This document shows, in pieces, positions 43,454-52,326 of a DNA stretch of 64,000 nt. Source of the DNA: Stenotrophomonas koreensis (GTDB lineage: Bacteria; Pseudomonadota; Gammaproteobacteria; Xanthomonadales; Xanthomonadaceae); assembly GCF_001431525.1 (NCBI RefSeq), contig NZ_LDJH01000005.1, forward strand, positions 1 through 64,000, in the 5' to 3' direction. The position numbers were made by a program, and so were the translations under genes. Under the pieces are notes generated by a model that did not search any database, was not told where the DNA came from, and saw nothing but the letters and a program-made list of their open reading frames with translations. The first letter of the stretch is position 1, and each line of letters opens with the position of its first letter.

Positions 43454-44209
43454 ATGAGCCGCATCACTACCCCCTCCCGCTCGCTTTCCCTGGTCGGCTT
43501 CGATGCCGACGACACGCTGTGGAAGAGCGAAGACTATTACCGTGCCGCCGAGAAGCAGTTCCAGGCCATCGTCGGCGAGTACATAGACATCACCGACCCG
43601 CAGCTGGTCGGCCACCTGCTGGCGGTGGAACGGCGCAACCTGGGCATCTTTGGTTACGGCGCCAAGGGCATGACCCTGTCCATGCTCGAAGCGGCGATTG
43701 AGATGACCGCCGGGCGGATCAGCACCTCCGATATCCGCCGCATCCTGCAGCTGGGCCATGACACCCTGCGCCACCCGGTGCAGCTGCTGGACGGGGTGCG
43801 CGAGGCGGTGGCTGCCATCGCCGCCGACTACCCGGTGGTGCTGATCACCAAGGGCGACCTGTTCCACCAGGAATCCAAGATCGAACGCGCCGGCCTGCAC
43901 GATGTGCTGCCGCGCATCGAAGTGGTCTCGGAGAAGGACCCAGCCACCTATGCGCGGGTGCTGGCCGAGTTCGGTGTGGCGGCGGAAAACTTCGTGATGA
44001 TCGGCAACTCGTTGCGCTCCGATGCCGAGCCGGTGCTGGAACTGGGCGGCTGGGCGGTGCATATGCCGTATGCGCTGACCTGGGCACACGAGCAGGAGCA
44101 TGGCGTGGATGCCGCCCACCCGCGTCTGCGCCATGTCAGCCAAGCCGCGCAATGGCCGCAGGTGGTGGCCGCGATCGCCGCCGATATCGCCGCCGGGGCG
44201 CACGGATGA
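43454..44209 (+). CDS. HAD family hydrolase
   Basis: A 251-residue cytoplasmic phosphatase-type protein. Motif I is GFDADDTLWKSE (nucleophile aspartate), motif II LITKGDLFHQESK, and motif III/IV VVSEKDPATYARVL with MIGNSLRSDAEPVLELGG. The cap region of about 90 residues after motif I marks it as subclass I. The substrate is unknown. Its stop overlaps the next start (ATGA). Confidence 0.88.
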   Translation: MSRITTPSRSLSLVGFDADDTLWKSEDYYRAAEKQFQAIVGEYIDITDPQLVGHLLAVERRNLGIFGYGAKGMTLSMLEAAIEMTAGRISTSDIRRILQLGHDTLRHPVQLLDGVREAVAAIAADYPVVLITKGDLFHQESKIERAGLHDVLPRIEVVSEKDPATYARVLAEFGVAAENFVMIGNSLRSDAEPVLELGGWAVHMPYALTWAHEQEHGVDAAHPRLRHVSQAAQWPQVVAAIAADIAAGAHG

Positions 44210-44676
44210 CAGGCCGTCGCCTGCTTGTGCTGCTGATGCTGCTCTGGCCGGGGGTGCTGCTGGCCGAGCAGACCGCGCAGATGAGTGCGGCCTACCAGCC
44301 TGACACCGGGCGCAAGGATATCGATGCCGGCCTGGTGGATATCAATTACTACGTCGAACGCCACCCGGATGCGTTTGTCGATGCGCTGCACCACCAGAGC
44401 GGGGTCGCCCGGCCACAGCTGCAGCAATGGCTGCAGCAGCCGGGGCGACAGGCGGCGGACCTGTACCTTGCCTGCCAGCTGGCGGTCATCGTCGAGCAAC
44501 CGTGCCAGCAGCTGCTGCAGGCACGCGATGCCGCTGGTGATGATGGCTGGCAGGCGGCGCTGCAGGCGCAGCAGATCCGCCTGGACAGCCGCCAGTGGCG
44601 CGCACTGCGCCAGGCCATCGTCCGCAGCTACCAGGTCTGGGCGCGGCCGTTGCCGCAACGCCTGCGCGGCGGTTGA
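44206..44676 (+). CDS. Small secreted protein of unknown function
   Basis: A 156-residue protein with a signal peptide (leucine-rich, cut near LLAEQT). The body is Gln-rich and mostly helical, with DINYYVERHPDAFVDALHHQ and two cysteines. I do not recognise the family. The start overlaps the HAD gene stop by four bases, so the two are co-translated; no functional link is evident. Confidence 0.7.
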   Translation: MTGRRLLVLLMLLWPGVLLAEQTAQMSAAYQPDTGRKDIDAGLVDINYYVERHPDAFVDALHHQSGVARPQLQQWLQQPGRQAADLYLACQLAVIVEQPCQQLLQARDAAGDDGWQAALQAQQIRLDSRQWRALRQAIVRSYQVWARPLPQRLRGG

Positions 44677-44767
44677 TCCAGATCAAACCGATGCTGCTGT
44701 GCAGATCGCCAAACCGGGTGGTTGCGGTAACAATGACGCCCCACTTCCACCGCCGCGCGCCTGCCCG

Positions 44768-46120
44768 ATGACCGCTGAAAACCTGGTGTCACCCGATCAC
44801 ATTCGCAGCCTGTTTGCCCAGGCGATGTCCCAGATGTATCGCGCCGAGGTGCCGCTGTACGGTGACCTGGTGGAGCTGGTCGCTGCGATCAATGCCCGCG
44901 TGCTGGCACAGGACCCGGCGCTGGCGCAGTCGCTGGCGCGCACCGATGACCTGGAGCGGATTGACCTGGAACGGCATGGCGCGATCCGCGTCGGCACCCC
45001 GGCCGAGCTGGCGATGCTGCGCCGGGTGTTTGCGGTGATGGGCATGTTCCCGGTGGGTTATTACGACCTGGCCGTGGCCGGGGTGCCGGTGCATTCCACC
45101 GCGTTCCGTCCGGTCGATGCCGCCGCGCTGTCGCGCAACCCGTTCCGGGTGTTCTGCTCGCTGCTGCGGCTGGAGCTGATCGAGGATGCGGCGCTGCGCG
45201 AGCAGGCCGCTGACATCCTGGCCCGGCGCAACATCTTCACTGACGCGGCGGTTGAACTGGTGGCCAAGGCCGAAGCCCAAGGCGGCCTGGATGAGGCCGA
45301 TGCGCAGCGCTTCGTTGCCCAGGCACTGGAAACCTTCCGCTGGCACAGCGATGCCACCGTCTCGCTGGCCACCTACCAGCAGCTGCATGATGCGCACCGG
45401 CTGATTGCCGACGTGGTCAGCTTCCGCGGCCCGCACATCAACCACCTGACCCCGCGCACGCTGGACATTGACGCCGCCCAGGACGGGATGATCGCCGCCG
45501 GCATCGACGCCAAGGCGGTGATCGAAGGCCCGCCGCGCCGTGCCTGTCCGATCCTGCTGCGCCAGACCAGCTTCAAGGCGCTCAACGAACCGGTGCGCTT
45601 TGCCGGCGATGGCGGTGTCGGTTCGCATACCGCGCGCTTTGGCGAAATCGAGCAGCGTGGGCTGGCCCTGACCCCGAAGGGGCGTGCGCTGTATGACCAG
45701 GCGCTGGAGCAGGCACGCGCTGCCGAAGGCAGTACCGGCAACGATTATTACGCCCGCCTGGAAGCGGCCTTTGCCGGCTTCCCGGACGACTGGGACACCC
45801 TGCGCCGCGAGGGCCTGGGTTACTTCCGTTACCAGCTCACCGACGCCGGCCGCGCGCTGCCGGCCGCCGAGCGTGCGCTGCCGGCCGAGGTGCTGATCGA
45901 ACGCGGCCTGGCCAGTGCCGATCCGGTCATCTACGAGGATTTCCTGCCCGTCAGCGCGGCGGGCATCTTCCAGTCCAACCTCGGCGGCACCGAGCAGCGT
46001 GCCTATGCCGAACAGGCCAACCAGGCCGCGTTCGAGGCTGCCCTCGGCGCATCGGTTGGCGATGCCTTCGCGCTGTATGCCGGCATCGAGCAGGCCTCGC
46101 TGGATGCGCTTGCCGCCTGA
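44768..46120 (+). CDS. hglS: 2-oxoadipate dioxygenase/decarboxylase HglS (DUF1338)
   Basis: A 450-residue iron(II) enzyme of the VOC-type DUF1338/YdcJ family that turns 2-oxoadipate into D-2-hydroxyglutarate in lysine catabolism. The metal histidine and substrate arginine regions are visible in VPVHSTAFRPVD, FRWHSDATVSLATY and GPHINHLTPRTLDID; a C-terminal glutamate region VIYEDFLPVSAAGIFQSNL follows. The in-frame stretch upstream of 44768 belongs to the previous gene's other frame and is not used. No other lysine-pathway gene is nearby. Confidence 0.85.
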   Translation: MTAENLVSPDHIRSLFAQAMSQMYRAEVPLYGDLVELVAAINARVLAQDPALAQSLARTDDLERIDLERHGAIRVGTPAELAMLRRVFAVMGMFPVGYYDLAVAGVPVHSTAFRPVDAAALSRNPFRVFCSLLRLELIEDAALREQAADILARRNIFTDAAVELVAKAEAQGGLDEADAQRFVAQALETFRWHSDATVSLATYQQLHDAHRLIADVVSFRGPHINHLTPRTLDIDAAQDGMIAAGIDAKAVIEGPPRRACPILLRQTSFKALNEPVRFAGDGGVGSHTARFGEIEQRGLALTPKGRALYDQALEQARAAEGSTGNDYYARLEAAFAGFPDDWDTLRREGLGYFRYQLTDAGRALPAAERALPAEVLIERGLASADPVIYEDFLPVSAAGIFQSNLGGTEQRAYAEQANQAAFEAALGASVGDAFALYAGIEQASLDALAA

Positions 46121-46202
46121 TCGGTGAACGCGCCGGGTGGTGGCCTTCCGCTGCCACCCGTGCCCGGGCTACTGTCGGCACATTCCACAAGGAGCTGTGC
46201 CG

Positions 46203-47903
46203 ATGACCGCCGTATCCCGTGCCGTACTCGCTTCTGCTGTTCTGCTGGCCCTGGCCGGTTGTGCCAAACAGGTGGTGCAGCAGGCACCACCGCAGCCGCG
46301 CGCCAGCGATATCGTCGCCCCGCCCAGCCCTCCCAGTCCGCCGGCACCGGTCAGCAGCGCCGCTGTCCTGCACCGTGTCCAGGTCAGTGGCAGCCGCATG
46401 GCCGCACCAAGGCCTTCAGCCATCCCGCCGCCGCCGATGGCGCCGGGCATTGGCGTGCAGCCGGAAGTCAACCGCGAGAACTACCAGCGCCCGGACGACA
46501 ACCCGGTCAAGGCCACCGCCGATGAGCCGGTCTCGACCTTCTCGGTGGATGTGGACACCGGCAGCTGGAGCAATGTGCGCCGGATGCTCGAGGCCGGCCA
46601 GCGCCCGCCGGCCGACGCGGTACGCAGCGAGGAGTTCATCAACAGCTTCCGCTACGGCCACCCGGCACCGACGGACAAGAGCGTGCCGTTCGCCTTCCAT
46701 ACCGAGCTGGCCCCGGCACCGTGGGATACGCGCCGCCAGTTGCTGATGATCGGCATCAAGGGCTACGAGCTGCCGCGCGATGCCCTGCCGCCGATGAACC
46801 TGGTGTTCCTGATCGACACCTCCGGCTCGATGTATTCGCCCGACAAGCTGCCGCTGCTCAAGAAGGCCTTCGCCCAGCTGGTGCCGCAGCTGCGTGCCCA
46901 GGACAAGGTGGCCATCGTCAGCTACGCCGGCCGCGCCGGTGAGGTATTGCCGCCGACACCGGGCGACCAGCACGCACGCATCCTGGCCGCGCTGGAAAAA
47001 CTCGAAGCCGGTGGCAGCACCAATGGTGGTGCCGGCATCCAGCTGGCCTACACCCTGGCCCGGCAGTCGTTCGTGCGCGGCGGTGCCAACCGGGTGATCC
47101 TGGCCACCGATGGCGATTTCAATGTCGGCACCGTCGACCAGGGCGCACTGGAAACCCTGGTGGCCGACCAGCGCGCCAGCGGCATCGCGCTGACCACGCT
47201 GGGCTTTGGCACCGGCAACTACAACGATGCGCTGGCCGAGAAGCTGGCCAACATCGGCAACGGCAACCATGCCTATGTCGATTCGGTCAGCCAGGCGCGC
47301 AAGGTGCTGGTCGAACAGATGGGCGGCACGCTGTACACCATCGCCAACGACGTCAAGATCCAGGTCGAGTTCAACCCGGCGCAAATCGCCGAATACCGCT
47401 TGATCGGCTACGAGAACCGTGTGCTGGCCAATGCCGACTTTGCCAACGACAAGGTCGACGCCGGTGATATCGGCCCCGGCCATGAAGTGACCGCACTGTA
47501 TGAGCTGACCCCGGTGGGCAGCGGTGCCGAACAACTGCCGACGCGCCGCTATGCCGACAACACGCCCGCGGTACCGGCAGCGGTGGCCGGCGAGGTGGCC
47601 GAACTGCGCCTGCGCTACAAGCTGCCGGGGCAGGACGAAAGCAAGCTGCTCACCCGTCCGGTGCTGGCCGCCGCTGCGCGGCGCACGCCGAGCCAGTCGC
47701 TGCAGTGGGCCGCAGCCATTGCCGGCTTTGCCGACCAGCTGCGTGGCGGGCAGCGCATGCCGGCCTGGAACTGGGACAAGGTGATCCAGACCGCCCAGGG
47801 CGCCCGCGGTACCGACGCCAACGGCGAACGCGCCGCGGCCGTGCAGCTGATGCAGCTGGCCCGGGGCCTGGTCGAAACCTCCCCGCCTGCCGACGCCGAC
47901 TGA
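46203..47903 (+). CDS. VWA-domain lipoprotein (YfbK-like)
   Basis: A 566-residue protein with a lipobox (LALAGC), a Pro-rich linker (about 30-80), an N-terminal domain with FSVDVDTGSWSNVRRML, and a von Willebrand A domain with the metal-site motif FLIDTSGSMYSPDKL. A C-terminal DUF3520-like domain follows (EVTALYELTPVGSGAEQLP onward). It matches YfbK-like proteins of the cell envelope, whose function is not settled. The ATG at 46203 is chosen for the lipoprotein signal. Confidence 0.88.
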   Translation: MTAVSRAVLASAVLLALAGCAKQVVQQAPPQPRASDIVAPPSPPSPPAPVSSAAVLHRVQVSGSRMAAPRPSAIPPPPMAPGIGVQPEVNRENYQRPDDNPVKATADEPVSTFSVDVDTGSWSNVRRMLEAGQRPPADAVRSEEFINSFRYGHPAPTDKSVPFAFHTELAPAPWDTRRQLLMIGIKGYELPRDALPPMNLVFLIDTSGSMYSPDKLPLLKKAFAQLVPQLRAQDKVAIVSYAGRAGEVLPPTPGDQHARILAALEKLEAGGSTNGGAGIQLAYTLARQSFVRGGANRVILATDGDFNVGTVDQGALETLVADQRASGIALTTLGFGTGNYNDALAEKLANIGNGNHAYVDSVSQARKVLVEQMGGTLYTIANDVKIQVEFNPAQIAEYRLIGYENRVLANADFANDKVDAGDIGPGHEVTALYELTPVGSGAEQLPTRRYADNTPAVPAAVAGEVAELRLRYKLPGQDESKLLTRPVLAAAARRTPSQSLQWAAAIAGFADQLRGGQRMPAWNWDKVIQTAQGARGTDANGERAAAVQLMQLARGLVETSPPADAD

Positions 47904-48591
47904 CCCACGCCCAGCGTGGTGCAACGGTAGCAGCGGGCTTTCCCGCAATCATCGCGACCAAGGTCGCTCCCACAGCCAGCAGCTACTGCGCCTGTGGGAG
48001 CGCCCGCGCGCGATATCCGCAGCATGCCTCGCTGCCACCGCGCGGTGCCGCACCTGCCCTTGTAGGGGCGCGCCTGTGCGCGATCAATAGGTCACTCGAG
48101 TCTTGAATGAGCCTTGGCTGCTGATGAGGGGGCGGGCTTGCCCGCACTCATCGCAACCAGGATCCCACAGCGAGCAGCGTCTGTTTCTATCGCAGTCAAC
48201 GATCTTGAACAGGCGGCCATGGACGTGGCTTTTGTGGGAGCGACCTTGGTCGCGATGCTTTACGCCTTGCCGGCCATCCTGCTTCGCGCACAAGTGCGTT
48301 TCCACAAGGGCCGCCACTTGCCCTTGTAGCGGTGCCCGCCGCGACCAGAGCCATCATGGCATCCCACCAGCGCGAGCAAGCTTGCTTCCCACACAGGCAA
48401 CGGCATCGCGGTCATGGGGTGGTTGCAACACCCTCGGTCGCGGGTGTTGTGAGAGCGCGCTTGCGCGCGAACAAGCCCGCTTCCACCGGGTTGCCAGATC
48501 AACCGGGTCCCGTTGATTGCGACGCTGATTTGCCCGGGCAGGGCGGGCACAATCGATCCGGCCTGCCGTCACGCGGGCAGCGGTGTCGTGC
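47904..48591. repeat. Cluster of REP-like extragenic palindromes
   Basis: This 688-base gap has no gene but many related palindromic units. The best pair is a 25-base sequence beginning TGTGGGAGCGACC and ending GGTCGCGATG, found at 48233-48257 (plus) and as an identical inverted copy at 47950-47974. Weaker copies lie at about 47993-48030, 48060-48090 (GTAGGGGCGCGCC...), 48131-48170, 48362-48398 and 48449-48490. The left unit starts with GTAG, as do Stenotrophomonas GTAG-headed REPs. The array appears to have been built up by repeated insertions. Smaller open frames across it are not credible genes. Confidence 0.75.
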
Positions 48592-49128
48592 TCAGCGCAT
48601 CTTCGAGCGCAGCTGGATGCTCGGCCCGGCGACCATGAACCTGCCGTAGCCACGGTGGTGCAGTGTCGGCGGATCCTTGTTGCTGATGTCCACCCAGGCG
48701 GCCACCACTTCCAGCACGAACTGCTCGTAGCGGCGGACCATCCGGGTGTCGACCACCCGGCATTCCAGGCTGGCATAGCAGGCATCCAGCAGTGGTGCGC
48801 CGACCTGGCTGGCCGCGCTGTGGGCCAGCTTGAACCGGCTGAACTTGTCGGTGTCGGCACCGCTGCAGTTGCCGCAGCCCACCACCTGGCGCGCCAGCTC
48901 GGCCGTGGGGATGTTGAGCACGCACTGGCGCGAGGCACGCAGCAGCGACTGCGAGTGGTTGGCCGCACTGACCACGCAGGCCAGCAGTGGCGGCTCGAAA
49001 TCCAGCAGGCTGTACCAGCTCATCGGCATCACGTTGCAGGCATCGCGGTGGGCGGTGGTCAGCAACACCACCGGCCCGGGTTCGAGCAGGGTGTAGGCCC
49101 TGGACAGGGCAAAGCGTTGTTTGCGCAT
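48592..49128 (-). CDS. Flavin reductase family protein (FMN-binding split barrel)
   Basis: A 178-residue flavoprotein. The split-barrel start is seen in GPVVLLTTAHRDACNVMPMS, then LLACVVSAANHSQSLL and ECRVVDTRMVRRYEQFVLEV. It most resembles flavin reductase-like proteins (DIM6/NTAB group); the partner enzyme, if any, is unknown. The ATG at 49128 follows AAGGGAACC. The next gene on this strand is broken. Confidence 0.85.
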   Translation of the reverse strand: MRKQRFALSRAYTLLEPGPVVLLTTAHRDACNVMPMSWYSLLDFEPPLLACVVSAANHSQSLLRASRQCVLNIPTAELARQVVGCGNCSGADTDKFSRFKLAHSAASQVGAPLLDACYASLECRVVDTRMVRRYEQFVLEVVAAWVDISNKDPPTLHHRGYGRFMVAGPSIQLRSKMR

Positions 49129-49277
49129 GGCGGTTCCCTTCAACCCGTTCAGGGCAACGGCCGCGGCGTTGTTGTTGCTGCGTTGTCGATCCCGGCCGGG
49201 CAAGGAGTATTGCGCGCTGGCCGGCAGCAGGCTGCGAAGAAGCGGCAGCCTTGCGCGTCTGCTTTTTCGCCAATGGG

Positions 49278-49790
49278 CTACGGCGGTTGCCGGCCTTGCG
49301 CACAGGCAACAGGCTCCTGCGGCTGGAGCGTGGAACCGTTGCTGTCGTTTTGTTGCTCACGCTGGCGACGACGCGCCTCCTGCTTCAATTGCACCGTATC
49401 GATCACGGCCAGGCGGCAATCGTCGCGTTCTTCCTTCAATACCACCGCCGTGCCAAGCAGTTCGATATAGGTCGGACGGGTAGGCCTGCGCGCGCTCTTG
49501 CTGAAGTAATCGGCTCGGTGCGAGCGCAGCACCACCGCATTGCCACCTTTCTGTTCTGCTGCCTCACGCAGCCGATTGAATACCCGTTGATAACTCACTC
49601 CCACCGGCACCATGCCGGTATGGGTGTTCGGGTCGCGCTCGCCCAGCCTGGCCGAGACGGGCCCCAGCCGGCTTTCCATGCAACGGGAAAAATCAGACAG
49701 CACGATCATCTGGCCTGGTTGTTCGGCAGCCTGGGCAGGCAAAACCGACAGTGCGGCAGCGATGCAGGGCTAAAGGCCGGGTTTTTTCAT
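49278..49790 (-). pseudogene. Secreted protein gene interrupted by an in-frame TAG
   Basis: Reading from an ATG at 49790 (ribosome site AGGGAAG upstream), the frame gives MKKPGL, then a TAG stop (49772-49770), then PCIAAALSVLPAQAAEQPGQ and about 145 more codons without a stop. The two halves together form a normal signal peptide, so the stop is most simply a single change from a sense codon such as TGG. The body has GMVPVGVSYQRVFNRLREAA and GNAVVLRSHRADYF; I do not recognise the family with confidence. Unless the stop is read through or is a sequencing error, no exported protein is made; a start at the TTG at 49742 would lack a signal peptide. Confidence 0.75.
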
Positions 49791-50079
49791 GGTCATCTTC
49801 CCTGGGTTTTTCTGGTGGCAAGCAGCCCACCCGGAGCGTATTCGTATTCCTTTCGCTGAAGCAGGAACCGCATCACTTTCTGCTTGCGTCGGCCAGGGGG
49901 GGCAGCATCCGCGGGTTGACCCGTAGTGCACCTGCGGGTGATCGGCGAGCAACCACGGCGGGCAGGCGTGCCGGTGGCTGGCACGAACCGCCAGACGGCG
50001 CACAGAATGGACACCCGGTGTTTTACCCCGTCGTTGTCATTGCCTACAGTGGCTGCTGTTTTCATCCAAGGGTGCTGCC
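49791..50079. other. Intergenic region before the candidate effector pair
   Basis: Apart from the ribosome site of the broken gene at the left, I see no gene with a credible start or composition in these 289 bases. The promoter for the rightward lipoprotein gene should lie here. Confidence 0.4.
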
Positions 50080-50619
50080 ATGTCGAAGTTGTGTGCGTCC
50101 GGCCGGGTTGCCGGTGCGGTGCTGCTGGCCGGTCTGCTGGCGGGCAATGGCTGCGCCAGCACGAGCCAGGGCACGGCCGGCAGCCCGCCAGAGAAAAGGA
50201 ATCCCGTCATGACTTCCCCGATGTACTCCGCCGTTGCCGAGCTGGCAGCGCTGGATCTGGATCAGATTCAACCGTTGCAGGCCCTGTTGGGCACCACCCT
50301 GCAGGCACAGGACAGTGGCCAGGGCTGGCAGCAGCGGCAGGCGGCCGGTGGCCAGCTTGGGGAGGTTGCCCTGGCCCGGGTCGAGCTGCGTTCGCCGCCG
50401 GCAGGGCAGGCCGGCTCGCCGGTGCTGTTGCTGCAGCTGGCCCAGCCGCAGCCGTTTGACCCGCTGCAGTGGCCCGGCGCACAGCCCTCGCCGCCGCGTC
50501 CGGATGCCCCTGATGCTCCGGCCTGGTGGGAATTGCGGTTGCAGCGCAGCGCCGTCGTGCTCGGGCTGGATGCCCGCCAGCAGGCGATTGTCTCCATCAG
50601 CGTGCGTCAGCAGCGATGA
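50080..50619 (+). CDS. Small lipoprotein-like protein, possible immunity partner
   Basis: A 179-residue protein of unknown family. The N terminus is a signal peptide followed by GNGCAST, a cysteine at the place expected for a lipoprotein though the lipobox is not canonical. The body is Gln/Ala/Pro-rich and holds WWELRLQRSAVVLGLDARQQ near the end. Its stop overlaps the start of the metallopeptidase-like gene in ATGA, so both are made together. A periplasmic lipoprotein co-translated with a toxin-like hydrolase is the layout of type IV or VI effector-immunity pairs; that role is inference. Confidence 0.6.
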   Translation: MSKLCASGRVAGAVLLAGLLAGNGCASTSQGTAGSPPEKRNPVMTSPMYSAVAELAALDLDQIQPLQALLGTTLQAQDSGQGWQQRQAAGGQLGEVALARVELRSPPAGQAGSPVLLLQLAQPQPFDPLQWPGAQPSPPRPDAPDAPAWWELRLQRSAVVLGLDARQQAIVSISVRQQR

Positions 50620-51563
50620 CCGGGGCACAGACCGCGCCGGCGGCCCCGGCCCTGCCAGCCTCGCCACTGCACGACCCGGCATTCACCGCGTTGTTGCCGC
50701 ACTCGGCCAGCCTGCGCAGTGACCTGGCACAGATCCAGGCCGATGGCCTGGCGGTGGAATGGGGGCGTGCCGGCGGTGGCACCTACTATGACCGCGCCAA
50801 CGCCCGCATCGTGCTGGACGAGCGTTCGCAGGGCGATGGTGCCGCCATTGCACGTTCGGTGTCCCACGAAATGGGCCACCACCGCTTTACCGAAACGCCG
50901 GATTACAGCTCGCGCCAGAGCTATGTCGAGCACCAGTTGCGCAACGAGGGCGCGGCCACCCTGGCCAACGCCAGCGTGCGCCAGGAAATCATCGACAGTG
51001 GCGGCCCGGACATCCGCGTCAGTGGTGCCGGCCAAGCCAACTACATCCGCATTGCCGGCGACCATCTGGCCGGAAATATCACCCGCGACCAGGCAATCGG
51101 GCAGATCGGCGCGGTGTTTGGCAGCGAGCGGCCATCGGTGGCCGCCCATGGCACTTATGTCGATTATTACGGCAACCATTACGACACCGCCCTGGTGCCG
51201 TGGCTGCGTGCAACCAAACAGCTGCCCGAACCGGCCGAGCCGTCACTGACGCCGGCCGTTGCCGCGGCGGACCGCCCGATGTTCGAACACCTGCGTGGCC
51301 AGCTGCCGTCCGCTACCGGCCATGAGCAACTGCTGGACCTGTCGGTGCGTGCGCGCGAGCTGGGCCTGGCCCCGGACAACAGCCAGGTGCTGCAGCAGGG
51401 CGAGCGCGTGTGGGTGGCCTCGACCCAAACCCCCGGCATCCGGGTGATGGCTGACCTGCAGGCACCTGCGCCCAGCGTGGAGCAGTCGCTGCAGCGCAGC
51501 CAGGCCATTGAGCAGACGGCCACGCAGGACCTGCCCGAACCCCGCCGGGCGATGATGCCCTGA
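50616..51563 (+). CDS. Zincin-like metallopeptidase, candidate type IV secretion (XVIPCD-type) effector
   Basis: A 315-residue protein without a signal peptide. The first half has a metallopeptidase motif, SVSHEMGHHRF (HExxH), followed by RNEGAATLANASVRQEI, whose glutamate could be the third metal ligand, and YVDYYGNHYD. The last about 110 residues (from DRPMFEHLRGQLP through GLAPDNSQVL, GERVWVASTQTPG to PSVEQSLQRSQAIEQ) resemble the XVIPCD secretion domain of Xanthomonadaceae type IV effectors, which kill rival bacteria. This match is from memory of the pattern and needs a profile search. It is co-translated with the upstream lipoprotein. No virB genes are in this window. Confidence 0.6.
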   Translation: MTGAQTAPAAPALPASPLHDPAFTALLPHSASLRSDLAQIQADGLAVEWGRAGGGTYYDRANARIVLDERSQGDGAAIARSVSHEMGHHRFTETPDYSSRQSYVEHQLRNEGAATLANASVRQEIIDSGGPDIRVSGAGQANYIRIAGDHLAGNITRDQAIGQIGAVFGSERPSVAAHGTYVDYYGNHYDTALVPWLRATKQLPEPAEPSLTPAVAAADRPMFEHLRGQLPSATGHEQLLDLSVRARELGLAPDNSQVLQQGERVWVASTQTPGIRVMADLQAPAPSVEQSLQRSQAIEQTATQDLPEPRRAMMP

Positions 51564-51705
51564 CCCATAACGCGCGCTGGGCGCTGCATGCGCCCACCGC
51601 CGCTGCCGGCATGGCGTGTGCCAGCGGGGAGCCTGCTCGCACACGTCTGTTTTCAGGGCCATAAGTCAACCTGACCCCGTTGATTCGTCGCAAGCCAAAC
51701 TGGCC

Positions 51706-51909
51706 AATCCGCAGACCGCGACAGCCGAGCAGATCTGGATCAAGTCGCTGGCCAGCCGGTTGCCCTTTGGCAAAGTGCTGGTCGCCATCGCCAACAAACA
51801 TGCGCGCCAGCTGTGGGCGATGTTGCGACGAGGCGAGGACTACGACAGTGAGGCCTGGCTGCAGCATCCGATGGTGCAGCGGTCACGCAAAAAAGCTTTT
51901 GCAGCCTGA
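51706..51909 (+). mobile_element. IS110-family transposase C-terminal remnant
   Basis: About 68 codons in frame match the end of IS110-type transposases: IWIKSLASRLPFGKVLVAIA and NKHARQLWAMLRRGEDYD. The N-terminal DEDD part, the catalytic serine region and the rest of the element are missing, so this is a dead fragment. The flanks (to about 52290) hold no gene and may include residual IS sequence. It sits between the effector gene and the cassette array. Confidence 0.7.
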
Positions 51910-52289
51910 GTTTCAAACCGTTTCATCGCAGTGGATTCAACGCCGGCAGCGACACAGGTAACAAGCGGTCAGACCGCCCCGAAGAGAGCCTGACTAACAA
52001 GTTGGCGCCATGACATGCGAAGGCTGATCCCCCTTGCATGGGCGAAACCGTTGGATGAGCGAGGCCTTCGGGCGCGGTTTTTACCCTGGTCCGGTTTGGA
52101 AGCATCAAACCCACAAGACCGATTATGACCAAAGGAAATCCCCGTGGGACGGAAATGCAGTCTGGCAATGCTTGAAACCCGTCGAGTCGATTGAATCAAC
52201 TGCAGCAAAAACCCGGCAGATGCAAAGCCTGAAAGCGAAAGGCAAGGTCAGCGTGCTGCCGGAGTTGACGGGAAGCTCCTTACGGCATT
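51910..52289. other. Non-coding stretch after the IS remnant
   Basis: Composition is less GC-rich than the surroundings. I see no credible gene. A partial inverted repeat (TGCCGGAG ... CTCCTTACGGCA, about 52257-52287) lies next to the GTTAGGC box at 52290 and may be the damaged arm of an attC site. Confidence 0.4.
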
Positions 52290-52296
52290 GTTAGGC
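52290..52296 (-). other. Integron-type core box GTTAGGC (end of cassette array)
   Basis: GTTAGGC on the plus strand fits the integron core GTTRRRY (GCCTAAC on the minus strand, RYYYAAC). It lies about 30 bases after the end of the repeat-protein gene, where the attC of that cassette should start. A full attC arm beyond it is not clear, so the site may be truncated by the IS-related rearrangement. Confidence 0.45.
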
Positions 52297-52326
52297 GCCG
52301 GGGTATCGCGAAGGCGCGGCTCTAAT

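Noticed and set aside
47904..48591. Possible CRISPR array
   Set aside because: Repeats are palindromic, in both orientations and unevenly spaced, with no regular spacers; they fit REP elements.
49793..50065. A 90-codon open frame on the minus strand
   Set aside because: No ribosome site, odd composition and no family; it covers the region upstream of the broken gene.
51616..51909. A small stand-alone gene of 97 codons
   Set aside because: Only the last about 68 codons match, and they match the tail of IS110 transposases; the first part has no support as a start.
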